Made by a program: the position numbers and the translations under genes. From NCBI GenBank assembly GCA_030533445.1, contig CM060064.1, positions 3,658,916 to 3,722,915 on the forward strand: 64,000 bases of DNA, written 5' to 3'. Positions 34,965-47,343 of the stretch are shown one piece after another. Positions within the stretch are counted from its first letter, which is position 1. Each line of letters opens with the position of its first letter. Below the pieces are notes generated by a model, which was not told where the DNA came from, searched no databases, and was given only the letters and a program-made list of their open reading frames with translations. The stretch comes from Cyprinodon diabolis. Taxonomy: Eukaryota > Chordata > Actinopteri > Cyprinodontiformes > Cyprinodontidae.

Positions 34965-35480
34965 ATGGATAAGTTTAAGACGGTTCTAAATATTGCGAAC
35001 AAACAGACCAACCTTGGCTTTGGGTTGGTGGCTCTGATGACAGCAGGAGGAGAGCAGATCTTCTCCTCGGTGGCCTTTAAGTGCCCCTGCAGCGAGCTAA
35101 ACTTCCTCTATGGAATGGTCTTCCTGCTGGTACCGGCGCTTGCTTTGCTGCTGTTGGGCTACATCCTGAGTAAAAAGATGTGGAGGTTGTTAACAGGTTT
35201 TTTGTACAACAGGGCAAAGAAGTGTGCCTGTAAAAACTTGATTGCCACTTTCAAGGCTTTCTTCCAGATCAGTTCCATGGCGTTCGTGGCGCCGTCTACC
35301 TGGATTGCTGTTGCTCTACTTCATGGAAACTATTATGAGTGTGCGATGACGGGGACCACCATTAACAGTTACAACCAGTATGTGTGCAAAGATAAGTCGG
35401 ACTGTGCAAAGAACCTCCACATGTTCCCTTGTGATAAACGTAATGAGGAAGTTCTCCGTATCATAAGAGCTCAATCTCAG
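34965..35480 (+). CDS. calhm6: Calcium homeostasis modulator 6, exon 1
   Basis: This codes residues 1-172 of a CALHM-family large-pore channel subunit. CALHM proteins form oligomeric plasma-membrane pores permeable to ions and, in some members, ATP. The exon shows TM1 (about 17-36), the paired cysteines of the first extracellular loop (C40, C42 in AFKCPC), TM2 (about 49-69), the family motif WRLLTG (73-78) and TM3 (about 98-120). The second loop carries C126, C141, C147 and C156; two of these would pair with C40/C42 as in CALHM1. The ATG at 34965 is chosen over upstream non-ATG codons because MDKFKTVL matches family N-termini. The exon ends AQSQ at a GTAAGC donor. TAGGGEQIF and LVPALALLLLGY favour CALHM6 over CALHM4/5. 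Confidence 0.93.
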
Positions 35481-37329
35481 GTAAGCAGTTTGTTAATGTA
35501 ATTCCACCATAGCATTAATAACACTGAGTTATTCCTGTGTTTTTACAAGCAAATGATTGAAAGGCAAAAATGAATAAATATCTTGCAATTTAGCAGAACA
35601 TTGGAACTTAGTCTGAAAAGACTACAAAAGTTAGATAGACTGTTTAATCAGCACTGTAAAGAAGGTTTAAGGATGAAGGAGAGATGGGGGATCTTGAGTC
35701 AACAAGTCATCTCTATGACATACATTTGATCTGCCAAGCCACCAAAGCACGTCAGTCCGATCTGCACAGTGAATTAACCTGTGCACATGGACTCACCTGG
35801 TTCAGTGGTTGGGCAGATCAAATATATGGTATGTGATTTATTGACTCCAGATCCCCAATCTCTGGGCTGAAGAGAACTGAAATATAGACCTACCTTCTAA
35901 ATTATTCAAACCGTTTGGTTAACATTGTTGTGCAACCAGCTAGACATGTTAACAGGTCTATTCTGCATTAGTATAAATATAACCTTTAGTTGTGTTGAGC
36001 CAACAATAGCATGCAAACTGGAGACCATATAATCTTCGCTGCAAAACATGTAAATCTAAGTAAATCATTTCATAGAATAATTGTGTTTTTGTTAAATTGA
36101 GGAGGTGAGACACATTGCCAATGGAGTAACACAATCTAATTCTAAAATAAGAAAAACAAAACAATTGCAGTCTCTTTTTTTAAGTGTATAATATCTAATT
36201 ATATTATTCTAAGGGTAAAAATGCTCATTCCTTTGGCAGATGATCTTATTTTCATACTCAAATTAAGCGTTTTTAAAGTTTTTAATTGTTTAAAGTCTGA
36301 ATATTAGAAGTGAATAACTGGTTACATTTAAGTTCTTGAAAAAAAAAAGGTTTGCTTTTAGCATTTCTACAGTTTGATATATTATTTCCACTTCAGTTTT
36401 TTTTTACTCCTTCTATAGTAGTGGTGGTCATGCTTTCTGGCAGCTCTACCCAACTCTAATTACTTAACTGGATAAAAATCATAAACATCTGTAGAGCTCT
36501 CTCTGAATTTGTTATTTTATTGTTGTATTTGTATACCCATTTATTTTATTATGTCGTTTTTTCCAGTTTTTCTTAAATATTATATACAAATTTGGTCAAT
36601 GTTTATGATTAAGGTTTTAGTAAAAAAAAATATTTCCCATTTTAACCAAATACTTGTTGTTGGTATATATTTTTTTACTTTTTAATTGGTCTTGAAGTGT
36701 TTTTTTACGCTTCTCTGTACAGACCTTAAACCAATGAATTACATATTTTAAGTGGTTTAACACCCATACGAAATGTATTACTATTACAGCGGCCTGATGC
36801 AGTCACCGTTAAATATGCATTATGTCTCATTTATTGCATGGCCCTTGGTATGTTTTGGCTGCAATTTAGCCAGGAAAGCAAATAACTTTGTTTTTTTATA
36901 AAAGCGCATAAACAACAAAAAATATTTAAATGTTAGCAAAAGGTTTATATAAAATGTGTTTTCAAATACATAACCTTTTAGTGTATATTCATTGAAGAAA
37001 CAAAAGATTTTAATTTTAGCAATAGTTAAAGTTTGCCAAGTATTACCAAAACTATGTTTGTGTTACTAATATATTTAGGCTGAAAATATCTTAGATGGTA
37101 ATAATAAAACCCAGACAGTTTTAATTTAACATTAACATTGGAAGTCCCAACTAAAAGTTCTAGTGAGAGAAACCTTAACTTAAAGGTCATGGCTACAACT
37201 TTTTTTAATTAAAACAATAAATCTTTTTAAATAAAATGATAGTATTCTAAAAAATGTCAGTGTTAACGTTAGCTGACCTGGCAACCCTTAAGCAAGCATT
37301 ATGTTGATTCATCCTCAATTCATCCTCAG
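35481..37329 (+). other. calhm6 intron 1, 5' part
   Basis: A+T-rich intronic DNA with no recognisable gene or element. The only donor-like sequence used is GTAAGC at 35481. The whole intron is 4416 bp (35481-39896); its 3' half is filled by LINE fragments. Confidence 0.7.
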
Positions 37330-38165
37330 TTCAATTTAAGTGTTGATGGCAGCATCACAGCTGATATTTCTCTCCACGATGGCGTCACAAGTAAACAGGA
37401 ACAGACCGGATGAAGCTACGATTAGAAAAAGCAGAGAGAGCAGAACGTTAGAGATTGAACTAATAGATTCTGCAGAGTGGGAGAATAGAGATAGTATGAA
37501 GCAGAATGATGAAAAAGGGGTCCCTATGTCCTCCAGCAGTCTAAGCCTATAGCAGCATAACTATAGAGATAGCTCAGGATAACCTGAGCCACCCTAACTA
37601 TAAGCTTTATCAAAAAGGAAAGTTTTAAGCCTAGCCTTAAAAGTAGACAGGGTGTCTGCCTCACAGACTAAAACTGGTAGTTGGTTCAACAGGAGAGGAG
37701 TCTGATAACTAAAAGATCTGCCTCCCATTCTACTTTTACAAATTCTAGGAATCACTAGTAAACCTGCAGATTGAGAGCGAAGTGCTCTGTTAGGAACATA
37801 AGGAACAATCAGATCTCTGATATAAGATGGAGCTTGGCCATTTAAGGCTTTATATGTGAGAAGGAGGATTTTAAATTCTATTCTTGATTTAACAGGAAGC
37901 CAATGAAGAGAAGCCAGGATAGGAGAGATATGATCTCTCTTTTTAATTTTCATCAGAACTCTGGCTGCAGCATTTTGGATCAGCTGAAGGCTTTTAACTA
38001 CAGTTTGTGGACTTCCTGATAGTAAAGAATTACAATAGTCCAGCCTTGAAGTAACAAATGCGTGGACTAGTTTCTCAGCATCACCCCTGGACAGGAGATT
38101 TCTAATTTTTGCAAAATTTTAGAGATGAAGGAAGGAATTCTAGAAACCCTTTGATATGGGATTAA
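37330..38165 (-). pseudogene. L2/Maui-like LINE: RT C-terminus plus 3' UTR
   Basis: Antisense within the calhm6 intron. A C-terminal reverse transcriptase tail is read from 37953 to 37594: HISPILASLHWLPVKSRI, FKILLLTYKALNGQAP, then MGGRSFSYQTPLLLNQLP and FKARLKTFLFDKAYS with its stop. Upstream residues (SRLDYCNSLLSG) appear toward 38060 in another frame, so a frameshift is present. The stretch 37593-37330 matches the 3' UTR of the copy at 57660-57905 (GATGTCCTCCAGCAGTCTAA type landmarks). The fragment is 5'-truncated. Confidence 0.8.
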
Positions 38166-38184
38166 AATGACAGGTCCTGATCAA

Positions 38185-38480
38185 ATTCAATTCACTTTAT
38201 TTCTATAATGCCAATTCACAACACATGTCATGTCAAGGCACTTGAAAGTACATCAGATCATCAAACTGAATCAAACTGATTCAAAATTTTCTATCCAAAG
38301 AAAACCAGTTCACACACTAAGCATGCTTGTAGAGACAGTGGAGATGAAAAACTCCCTTTTAAAGAAGCCTCCAGCAGAACCAGGCTCAGTGAGAGCAGTC
38401 ATCTGCTGAGGCCGACTGGGATTTAAACAAATCAAGTCATCAAGCTATCGGTACTATTAGCCCATCACTACTAAATCAGG
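38185..38480 (-). repeat. L2/Maui-like 3'-end copy
   Basis: A diverged copy with the landmarks TTCACTTTATTTCTATAATG, CACATGTCATGTCAAGGCAC, AGCATGCTTGTAGAGACAGT and CCTCCAGCAGAACCAGGCTC. It is the first of three such copies in a row inside the calhm6 intron. Confidence 0.8.
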
Positions 38481-38486
38481 GACCTA

Positions 38487-38990
38487 GAGTCTTCAATTCA
38501 ATTTCAATTCAGTTTATTTATATAGCGCCAAATTCATAACACATGTCATCTCAAGGCACTTTACAGTTCAACCAGATCATACAGTCAAATTGATACAAAG
38601 TTTTCTATCTAAGGAAAACCAGTTGATTGCATTGACTCATTGACTCAAATACAATCCCTCACACTAAGCATGCTTGTAGCGACAGTGGAGAGGAAAAACT
38701 CCCTTTTAACAGGAAGAAACCTCCAGCAGAACCAGGCTCAGTGTGAGCGGCCATCTGCCGCGGCCGACTGGGGTACAAGGAGACAGAAGCAGAGATACAA
38801 AAAGCAGCTGTAAATGGCGGCCCCGTCCAGGAAACACACAGCCAGGCAGACGAGCTCCAAGGCAGCTCCCATGCTAGAGGATGAAGAGAGCACATCCACC
38901 CAGCCACGGCCAGAGAAACAGGACCACACTGGAAAACAGGCCGATCTCCAACATCTACAAACAAGGGTGTTGAAGGAAGCTTATGATGTT
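38487..38990 (-). repeat. L2/Maui-like 3'-end copy, well preserved
   Basis: It begins with the tail CAATTCAATTTCAATTCAGT and TTTATATAGCGCC (antisense: GGCGCTATATAAATAAACTG, then TGAAT repeats) and extends to AACATCTACAAAC. Open frames seen here on either strand are products of this repeat, not genes. Confidence 0.85.
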
Positions 38991-39129
38991 GATCATTCTG
39001 ACTATACTTACTTTAAAGTTAATTAAAAAAAACATTTTACCATGTAACTGACCACTACTACTACATACCTCTCCCCCTTGTACAACTGTGGGAACAGTAA
39101 GTTGTCTCTGTAGTAGTTTAGAAAAGCAG

Positions 39130-39500
39130 CCAATTGCATTGACGGCATTGGGCAATCCCTCACACCAAGCATTCTTGTAGAGACAGTGAAGAGGAAAACT
39201 ATTTTAACAAGTAGAAACCTCCAGCAGTTCCAGAACCAGGCTCAGTGTGAGCGGCCAACTGCCAAAGCCGACTGGGGTTCAAGGAGACAGAAGCGAATAT
39301 AGAAAAAGGAAGCAGAGATACAAAAGGTAATTGTCAACCAGCTCCACAGGCGGCCCCTTCCAGGAAACACAGCCAGGCAGATGAGCTCCGAGCCAGCTCT
39401 CATGTCAGAGGATGAAAGAGAGCACGAGTCACAGTCAGGAAAGAGGACTACACTGAAAAACAGACCAGGCTGCAACAAACAGGCAAAGCTGTATGCATAT
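39130..39500 (-). repeat. L2/Maui-like 3'-end copy
   Basis: Lacks the terminal ATAGCGCC part but has GCATTGACGGCATTGGGCAA, AGCATTCTTGTAGAGACAGT, CTCAGTGTGAGCGGCCAACT and GGGGTTCAAGGAGACAGAAG, in the same orientation as the two neighbouring copies. Confidence 0.8.
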
Positions 39501-39896
39501 AAAAAACTAAAGTGTTCATATCTTATTATTCTATGTCCAAAACATCAAATACAGTCCAGGTGTAACTATGTGAAGATCTAATTTAAACAATATGCTCCAT
39601 TTACTATATAATGGTTCAAGACCAGCATCAGTCTCAAACAACATCTCCCCACTGCTGTTTATTACATTTGTTAGGCTGTGCCGTTCACTTATGACCTTAT
39701 GTATGTTGGATGCTTCAAGCAATATGTCAGCTCTTTGCAAGCTGATTAATTTAACCTATGTATTCACCCAATTGTATTCAAAGCACTCATTTCTCTTTTT
39801 TTTCATCATTTGCTTATTTTTGTTGCATATAGTGTTGAACTTTAACAATGATACATGATAATAAACTGAATTTTTTTATATTGTTGGCATTAACAG

Positions 39897-40328
39897 ATTC
39901 TAGGTTGGCTTGTCATCTCGTCCATCATGTTGTCCAGCTTACTGATTATCTGCTGGGCTCGCTGCAATTCCCCAATCAGCTACCAGCAGCTCAAGTTCTG
40001 GATGGAATATGCTGAGGAGGAAAGTGCACTCATGGATAAATACACCGATAAACATGCTAAAGATCTTGCTGAGAGAAACCTCAAGAGCTTTTTCAACCAG
40101 ACGGTACCAGAAAACATCATCACTCCTTCAAACAAGGACTGGGAGAACATTTCTTCTTTATACAGGTTTAGCACCAAAGATCACTACTACAGCACTTTGC
40201 ATCGATACGTGGAGTCCAATGAGGACAAAAATGATGAGGGGATTAGGATGACTTCAATAAGGTCAAATGAGTCGACTGATAACCCAGCTGTGCTTCATTT
40301 TGTGGATGGTGGAATGGTTTCAATTTGA
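39897..40328 (+). CDS. calhm6: Calcium homeostasis modulator 6, exon 2
   Basis: Codes residues 173-315 and the stop at 40326-40328. With exon 1 the protein is 315 residues, which from memory is the length of human CALHM6. The acceptor is TTAACAG at 39891-39896, and the join is phase 0 (AQSQ to ILGW). TM4 is ILGWLVISSIMLSSLLIICWA. The cytosolic C-terminal domain follows with the family motifs YQQLKFW, DLAERNLKSFF, WENISSLYRF and YYSTLHRYVE. The tail is short and Ser/Asp-rich. A candidate polyadenylation signal AATAAA lies at 40720-40725. The gene looks intact. Confidence 0.93.
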   Translation: MLGWLVISSIMLSSLLIICWARCNSPISYQQLKFWMEYAEEESALMDKYTDKHAKDLAERNLKSFFNQTVPENIITPSNKDWENISSLYRFSTKDHYYSTLHRYVESNEDKNDEGIRMTSIRSNESTDNPAVLHFVDGGMVSI

Positions 40329-41925
40329 GAAAGCTCACAAATGAATTGTGTACAAGATACATTTCAAAAGGAGAAGAGTGTGACTTCATTGGGAGTGACG
40401 CTTGATTGTTAAGGGTACAACCTGAAATTAAGGGTAAAGTCTGAAATTTGATTATATTTTGTAGGAACTGTATATGGTGGCACAGAGTTGCAAATTTGCA
40501 AATACATAAATGTGCAGAAAATGTAAAACCTGCTGTAAATGCATCAATGATGCCAACACACAAAAAACAAGCTAAGGAAAAATGCTGAGAGCTAAAAAAC
40601 AAAACAAAAACAAAACGCAAGTTTAAAAATATGCATAAAAAAACACATTACAGGAGCGTTAAATGCCTCACACTGACTTTGATGTGGCTGCAGTGCGGGC
40701 ACTAAAAGGAACATTTTAGAATAAAATCAGCCCACCAGCCTCAGTCAACTAATGTAAACAAAGAGGGAAAACAAAACATAGACAAACAATATTTATGTGC
40801 ATGGATATTAGGTTTTGCCCCAGAACTATACTGTAACTATAAAGAGTGTGAATCCACCTGAACTTATGATCTGCTGATAGCCAGTTCTGTAGCTGCGACC
40901 GAAATGGCCACAGTGTCAGTTAATCAGCAGCAACTTGAGGATGTTTTTGCTTCATACAACATTAAGCATATTTTTTTGTTATGTTAATGTATTTTGTGTT
41001 TACAACACTTTTATCTATTTACAGCACATTTCTATGTTTCCAGCAATCGTCAACCTCGACCACCACAATTGTTTTCCTCTGTTTTTTCTCTTGATTATGT
41101 TGTTCAGCTATTGATTCCTATTGAAATCAACTTCGTCTCACTGTTGAATAGAAATCCAACAGTTTTCAGGCTACAGTTGTACCTGTATTATATTACTGAT
41201 TTTTTCCCCCTGAACTCGTAACCACCTTGATTCCTTCTGTATGTATCCTGTTCGCCCCTGTAGCTTTGAAGAACAACCATGCTTGTGACTTTTCTTTGTC
41301 TGTAATTCGAGGTATTTTCATTAATATTAAAGTCTCACTCTATGCTCGATCCTTATAAACTGCTTTATTTTCCATGAAAAAAAAAATTACTTGTTTTCTC
41401 CAGTCCGTGTTTTAAAGATAAAGATAAAGCTTCGACTGCTGCTTTACTCATTTTTGCTGATGATTGCATGAATTGGGCTATTTGGCAAAAATAACAGTAA
41501 GCCGAAGAAAAGCAAAAGAAATTGTCAGATGGGTTTTAGTCTTATCCCAATAAAGTAAAAAAATAAAATAAAATTAGACATGTATCAGGTATAGCAGGCT
41601 AACAAAAAAAACAACTCCCCATTCCTGAGGAGCGGACCCATTTGTCCGGTTGAATTTGCATGTTCTCTAAGCCAAAACAAAGCTTTGTTTGTGGTCAACT
41701 CTTGATCTTAGATAAACATTTTGTTTAACCTTACTGTCTCTGAACTGCGTCATTTTGTTCTGAGCCTGAGAAAGATGGTGGCAATTTGAAAAGGGAAGGT
41801 CCTTTCTGAAATAGTGTTATTTGAATGTATAGTTTTACTTTTTGGAAAGGGGGTACTGCCATGCACAGAGTATAAGCCACTTTATATGAGACAACCTACA
41901 TTAAAAAGAACTATAAGAAGATGGT
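40329..41925. other. calhm6 3' flank, unassigned
   Basis: Probably the calhm6 3' untranslated region as far as AATAAA at 40720, then intergenic A+T-rich sequence. No recognisable gene or complete element. Confidence 0.45.
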
Positions 41926-41929
41926 CCCA

Positions 41930-42360
41930 GGAAGCTGATGGAGCCCTACCAGGTTGCTTTGAGACTAAGACTGGGATGCACTGTGTCAGCCACATGGAGA
42001 GGAAATCAATGCAATGACAGAGTGTGTGGCTGACTACCTAAAAGTCTGTGGAGCAAATACCATCCCTACTAGAGAAGTGAAATGTTTCCCAAATCATAAA
42101 CCATGGATCACAACTGATCTGAATGAACTGCCTACTAAAAAGAAAAAAGAAAAAAAAAACTTACTTATATAACTTTGTTCTCAACCAAATCAGAAGATGG
42201 TGCTCCTCCCTCCACCATTCTCACCATCCTGTCTATCTCTATAAGTCAAGCAAAGAGGTAACTGGAGAGATTGAAGGGTGATAAGTCACCAGGTCCTGAT
42301 GGTGTCAGCCCAGAGTCCTGAAGGCCTGTGAAGAGCAGCTCTGTGGGATTCTACGGCATC
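41930..42360 (+). pseudogene. LINE reverse-transcriptase fragment, heavily decayed
   Basis: Frame-shifting pieces read VADYLKVCGANTIPTREVKC, then FPNHKPWITTDLNELPTKKK, and after an A-run KGDKSPGPDGVSPRVLK, followed by a C-terminal EEQLCGILRHLFSL. The block K(S/T)PGPDG with PWIT upstream is typical of the start of the RT in vertebrate LINEs of the CR1/L2/Jockey type. Most of the RT is missing. Confidence 0.65.
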
Positions 42361-43801
42361 TCTTCTCCCTTAAGGCTGATTTTCACACAGAAACCAGGTC
42401 ATCTGATTGTGTGTCGCAGTGAATGCAAATTGAGTGATCTTTTTCTACTACTGGAGACTTTGGTGACAACATCTAAAAGCACTGAACTCTGCTCTCCGGA
42501 GCAAGTAGATTGGTAACCTCGCCTCCTGCTCTCCTCTATCTTGTCTGCTGTCATGATTCATGCAGCTATTATTTCATCCAAATGAAAAATGGAGAACAGA
42601 TAAGCAGATCATGGCTTGTCTACAGTGAAAAGAAGGACTAGGTTATTTACTTTTGCCTTTTTGGAAACACAGGAAGGAGCAATCAGCTAAGTGAGCTTAG
42701 TGCTTGGAAAAAATCTTTCATTCCTTTAGAGACAGCATGAAAAGTCAGCTGAGAACAAAACATAGAGAGGAAAACAAGAAGAAAAGCGACAAGAAGAGAG
42801 GGACACAACCTAGAACAGATAATGGATGTCTTTCTATTAACATTTCTCTATCTGTAGAATGGGTCTGTTTTATGTGTTGTCTTCTCAATTCGGAGGGCCC
42901 CCTGCCTGTCTTTGCCTAGGGCCCCAAATTTTCTAAAATCGGCCCTGCACAGAACCCCTCTCATTTTTAGCATGATTGATTGAAGATAGAACAGGATTGA
43001 TGTAGAGTCAAAGATGCAATGCAAGCAAATTACTTCTGTCGCCGCAAGTTTATCCAGGACGAGCAATTCCTGCAAAATGTAATGACTCCTTTCAATCTGC
43101 TGAATTTGCTTAGAGGGAAAATGGTAACCAGTCTGACTGGATAATCAGATTGGACTGCGAAGAGACTTTACGGATTGGAAAGTGACTATCTCCGTTTAAT
43201 AATATTTCAAAAGCCTGATAGTCCCCTTTAGAATACAAGTTTGCTGATATTTCTGACAACAAATGCATGAAGGCAATATACTTTCAAGGAGAGAACAAGG
43301 TTTTGGAGGGAGAAAACATATAGCCTATTTGTAACATACCTTGGCTATAACCTGGGGCATTTAAGTACAGATGTTCATTTCAGATTATTGTAGATTTTCC
43401 TTTTAGAACTGGTTATAAAAACATAGCAATTTAATTTTGGTATTAAAACCAATACAATTAAAATGCAAGGATTAATTCATTATCTAAAAAGGGATATGTT
43501 TGCTTTTCCACTTCAGATTTTAAAATAAGAAAAAAAATTAAAACAGAAACCACAAGGGTGACACAGGATGTGGTCACTTACGTGACAAGAGCGCAGATGT
43601 CACAAATAGGCGTGAGAGCAAGAGGATGTTCAGCAAGAACTGCTGCTTGTAGAAACAGTGTTTGAAAACCAAGAAGCCACTCTGTTGAAATAGACTTTAA
43701 ATCAGAAACCCCAAAAGGCCCTTTTTTATTTTTCTTATTTTTAAGAGACCAGAGGTTGTCACTTATCTTACATCAGCACCAAAGTGAGAGAGGAAGGAGA
43801 T
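42361..43801. other. Intergenic; one DNA-repeat scrap
   Basis: 42369-42425 (TAAGGCTGATTTTCACA to GTGTCGCAGTGAA) is similar to 52431-52490, so both are copies of one interspersed repeat. The stretch 42885-42950 is rich in GGGCCCC/GGCCC runs. No gene is supported. Confidence 0.45.
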
Positions 43802-44389
43802 TGTCATGATCGAGGGGATTTTTCTGACCCACATGCAGGAAACCACAAGCAGGATTCAAAGGATCAATCTCTTTATTGAACTAAAAACAGAATCCAAGCT
43901 GGGTTCAGACTGATCAGCTGCTTCAGCTGCTTCTGAAAACGGAGAGGAGATGTTATTGTGGGTTCGGGAAGGGAATTTGTCCAAGTGGGTAAAGAACGAG
44001 AGGAAGCTTACTATTCCAGAAGAAGAGCCGATCCCGGAGGGGGCTTGTGGATTGCAAAGGTGGGCTGGAGACCAAACGGTGGAGAGCGGGCAGGCAGACG
44101 GAATAACAGTGGAGCCTGGAGGAAAAAGACAGCTGGATGAGCTGGAGCACAGATGAGTCAGCAACAACCTGACGGTTCTGATACAGATCTCTGGGAGAGT
44201 TTACTCAGGGAGAGAGGCTTGAAATTACCAACTTAGTCGGACAATCAGGCGGTGAAGGGTAGTCCAGCTGCTCCTTATAAGAGCTGCACCAGATGAGAAA
44301 CAGGTGGATCACCTGTCGGGTTGGCACGCCCTCCAATTGGAGATCTGATTGGAAACCTGTATTCTCAGCCACACACAGACACCATGACA
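43802..44389 (-). repeat. 3' LTR of Sushi-type gypsy element
   Basis: 588 bp, bounded by TGTCATG/CATGACA ends. The other LTR is the same length (48668-49255) and differs at about 14 positions by eye (~2.4%). The element lies antisense, so this left copy is the 3' LTR. Next to it inside the element is a polypurine tract (TTGAGGGGGGGGCAG, antisense 44405-44390). Confidence 0.95.
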
Positions 44390-44429
44390 CTGCCCCCCCC
44401 TCAAGGGCCGCCACCCGGCGGCCTCCCAG

Positions 44430-45766
44430 ATCCAGAGGACCTAGAGGCAAGAAAATCTCTGATAAGGGACTTATCTAAGATGAATGGAACGGTTCTCTGG
44501 ACCCCAACCCTCCCAGTCTACGAGGTACTGGAAACCCCTGCCCCGTCGACGAATGTCCAAGATACTCCTGACCAAGTAGGCTGGGTGACCATCGACATCC
44601 AGAGGGGGTGGAGGGGATCTGGGAGGAGGACACAAGGGGCTAGACAGAACAGGCTTGAGTAAAGAAACATGGAAGACTGGGTGGATCTTCAGGCTTGGAG
44701 GCAGATCAAGGCGCACAGAGACAGGACTAAGAACTGAACTTATCCTGTACGGACCAATGAATCGAGGAGACAGCTTCTTATTTAAGGCTTTCAGCCTGAT
44801 GTCTCTGGTAGAGAGCCAAACCTCCTGACCAGGTGAGTACAGGGGTGCAGGGGAACGTCTCTTGTCAGCAATGCGGCGGTTACGCTCGGCAGTACGGTTC
44901 AGAGCCTTTGTGACAGCCCTCCAGGTTCCTTTGCACCGACGGACATATTGTTGAACTGAGTTCACAGACAGATCCCTCTTCTCCAGGGGGAATAGAGAGG
45001 GCTGATAACCTAGAGATGCCTCAAATGGAGAGTAACCAGAGGCAGCCGAGACGTGGCAGTTATGAGCATATTCCACCCACACCAGTCTTGAGCTCCATGT
45101 CGAGGGACGGGAAGAACAAAGACATCGCAAGGTGGCCTCAAGCTCTTGGTTCATGCGCTCAGTCTGGCCATTGGTTTGAGGGTGGAAACCTGAACTAAGC
45201 GCTGCTTTGGCACCAAGTGCTGAACAAAACTCCCTCCAAACCCTAGAGGTAAACTGTGGCCCACGGTCTGAAAGGATCTCAAGGGGAATCCCATGAAGAT
45301 GAAAAACATGTTTCACTAGAAGATTAGCAGTCTCTAAAGAGGAGGGAAGTTTCTTTAGCGGAACCAAATGACAGGCCTTCGAGAATCGATCCACTATTGT
45401 AAGAATGGTGTTAAAGCCCTTGGAACAGGGTACACCAGTCACAAAGTCTAAAGCTATACTAGACCATGGACGCTTGGGAACCGACAAGGGTTGCAGATAA
45501 CCACTGGGAGGCTGGTTATGAGACTTGTTCCTGGCACAAACAACACAGGCAAGGACATATTCCCTGACGTCTTTGTACAAGGAGGGCCACCAAAAGTGAC
45601 GTCTGATCAGGGCTATGGTCCTGCCTACCCCTAGGTGGCAGGAGAAGTGAGCTGTATGAGCCCAATGTATGAGCGAACAGCACTGGGCACAAAGAGGCGA
45701 TTAGGGGGGTCATTCCCTGGACCAGGGTCAGATCTTTGAGCCTCAAGTACTTTGTCTCTTATGTCC
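44430..45766 (-). pseudogene. Integrase and truncated chromodomain
   Basis: Antisense integrase, mostly in frame from 45580 to 44471. The zinc-finger end is CVVCARN, the catalytic core has [14 protein letters not shown] and [11 protein letters not shown] (D,D,E), and the GPY motif is FIGPYRI. A chromodomain follows: [16 protein letters not shown] then [14 protein letters not shown]. The next residues expected in this family are lost and the frame shifts; a downstream frame resumes [13 protein letters not shown] small deletion therefore removed the aromatic segment of the chromodomain. Toward the RT, the frame breaks near 45660, and a TAG at 45766-45768 replaces the expected Trp codon. Confidence 0.85.
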
Positions 45767-47343
45767 TAGGTTAGGGAACCAATGATGCAGGAAGGAGGAA
45801 CAATAGTGTCAACAGGGGTGTCGTCATTTGAGGAGAACTGTCTAGAAAGTGCATCGGGTTTGGTATTTTTAGAACCAGGTCGATAAGTTATTAGGAAGTT
45901 GAATCTAGTGAAGAACAAGGACCATCGAGACTGTCTAGGGTTTAACCGTTTAGCTTCCTGAAGGTATAAAAGGTTTTTGTGGTCCGTCCATACCACAATA
46001 GGATGAGAAGCCCCTTCTAGCCAGTGGCGCCACTCCTCAAAAGCCAACTTAATGGCCAATAGCTCTCTGTCACCCACATCATAGTTTCTCTCTGCTGAGG
46101 TGAGGGCACGAGAGAAAAAGGCACAAGGATGGAGTTTATTGTCCTCAGAATTTTGAGACAGGACTGCACCAACTCCCACATCCGAAGCATCAACCTCCAG
46201 TACAAACTGTCTAGTAGGATCTGGTTGAGTCAGAACAGGAGCGGACGAAAATTTCTGTTTCAACTCTGAAAAGGCCTGCTCAGCCTCAGACGTCCACGAA
46301 AATTGTCTCTTAGTGGAGGTGAGTTGGGTCAGAGGTGCAACGGTCTGGCTGTAGTTTCTAATGAAGCATCTGTAAAAGTTGGCAAAGCCTAGAAAGCGCT
46401 GCAGCTGTTTTCTTGTTGTAGGAGTTGGCCACTCCAAAATCGCCCTGACCTTTTCGGGGTCTGACTTCACCTGCCCGCTCTCAAGGATGAATCCGAGAAA
46501 TGTTATTGAGGAAACATGGAATTCACATTTCTCAGCTTTCACAAAGAGTTGGTTCTCCATAAGTCGTTGGAGGACTCGTCTTACATGTACTCTGTGTTCC
46601 TCTAGTGTGCGAGAAAAAATCAGGATATCGTCCAGGTAGACTAAAACAAAGTCATTCAGGAAATCACGCAGGACGTCATTGATTAGTGATTGAAAAACCG
46701 CAGGAGCATTGGTGAGCCCGAAAGGCATGACTAGGTACTCAAAGTGTCCTAGGGGGGTTTTAAAAGCAGTTTTCCACTCATCCCCCTCCCTAATTCTGAC
46801 CAAGTGGTAGGCAGTTCTTAGATCCAGTTTACTGAAAATTGTGAAATCTCTAACAGGTTCAAAGGCACAAGTTAAGAGCGGAAGAGGGTACTTGTTCTTT
46901 ATAGTAATCTGATTCAGACCCCTGTAATCAATACAGGGTCTGAGTGAACCGTCCTTCTTTGCTACAAAAAAGAAACCCGCGCCTAATGGGGATGAGGAGG
47001 GGCGGATTATGCCTGTGGCCAATGACTCATTCACATAGTTCTCCATACTCTCTCTCTCGTGGTTTGATAGGTTATAGAACCGGCTGGATGGCAGTGTAGC
47101 CCCAGGAAACAGATCTATAGCACAGTCATATGGTCTGTGTGGTGGTAAGGACGAGGCTCTGGACTTACTGAAAACCTCCTTTAAGTCATGATATTCGGGG
47201 GGTACGTTGGATATGTCAGGTGCTTTTACCTCTTTCATGGCACTGGATGAGGTTGGTGCAAGCAAGTGGATAAACAATATGGACTCCAGGACTCCACTCG
47301 ACCATTGCTCCAATCCAGGTGGGGGTTGTGGAGTGAAAGCCAC
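45766..47343 (-). pseudogene. Reverse transcriptase and RNase H
   Basis: Antisense, 525 codons open. RT motifs appear in order: [47 protein letters not shown] and [10 protein letters not shown] (catalytic YLDD). They are followed by [12 protein letters not shown], then RNase H with [26 protein letters not shown] and VWTDHKNLL. The domain itself looks intact. It is disconnected from the protease by a frameshift near 47240-47300, and from integrase by an in-frame TAG. Confidence 0.9.

Noticed and set aside
38659..38964. Antisense open frame of 101 codons inside the calhm6 intron
   Set aside because: Entirely within an L2-like 3'-end repeat; no coding conservation among copies.
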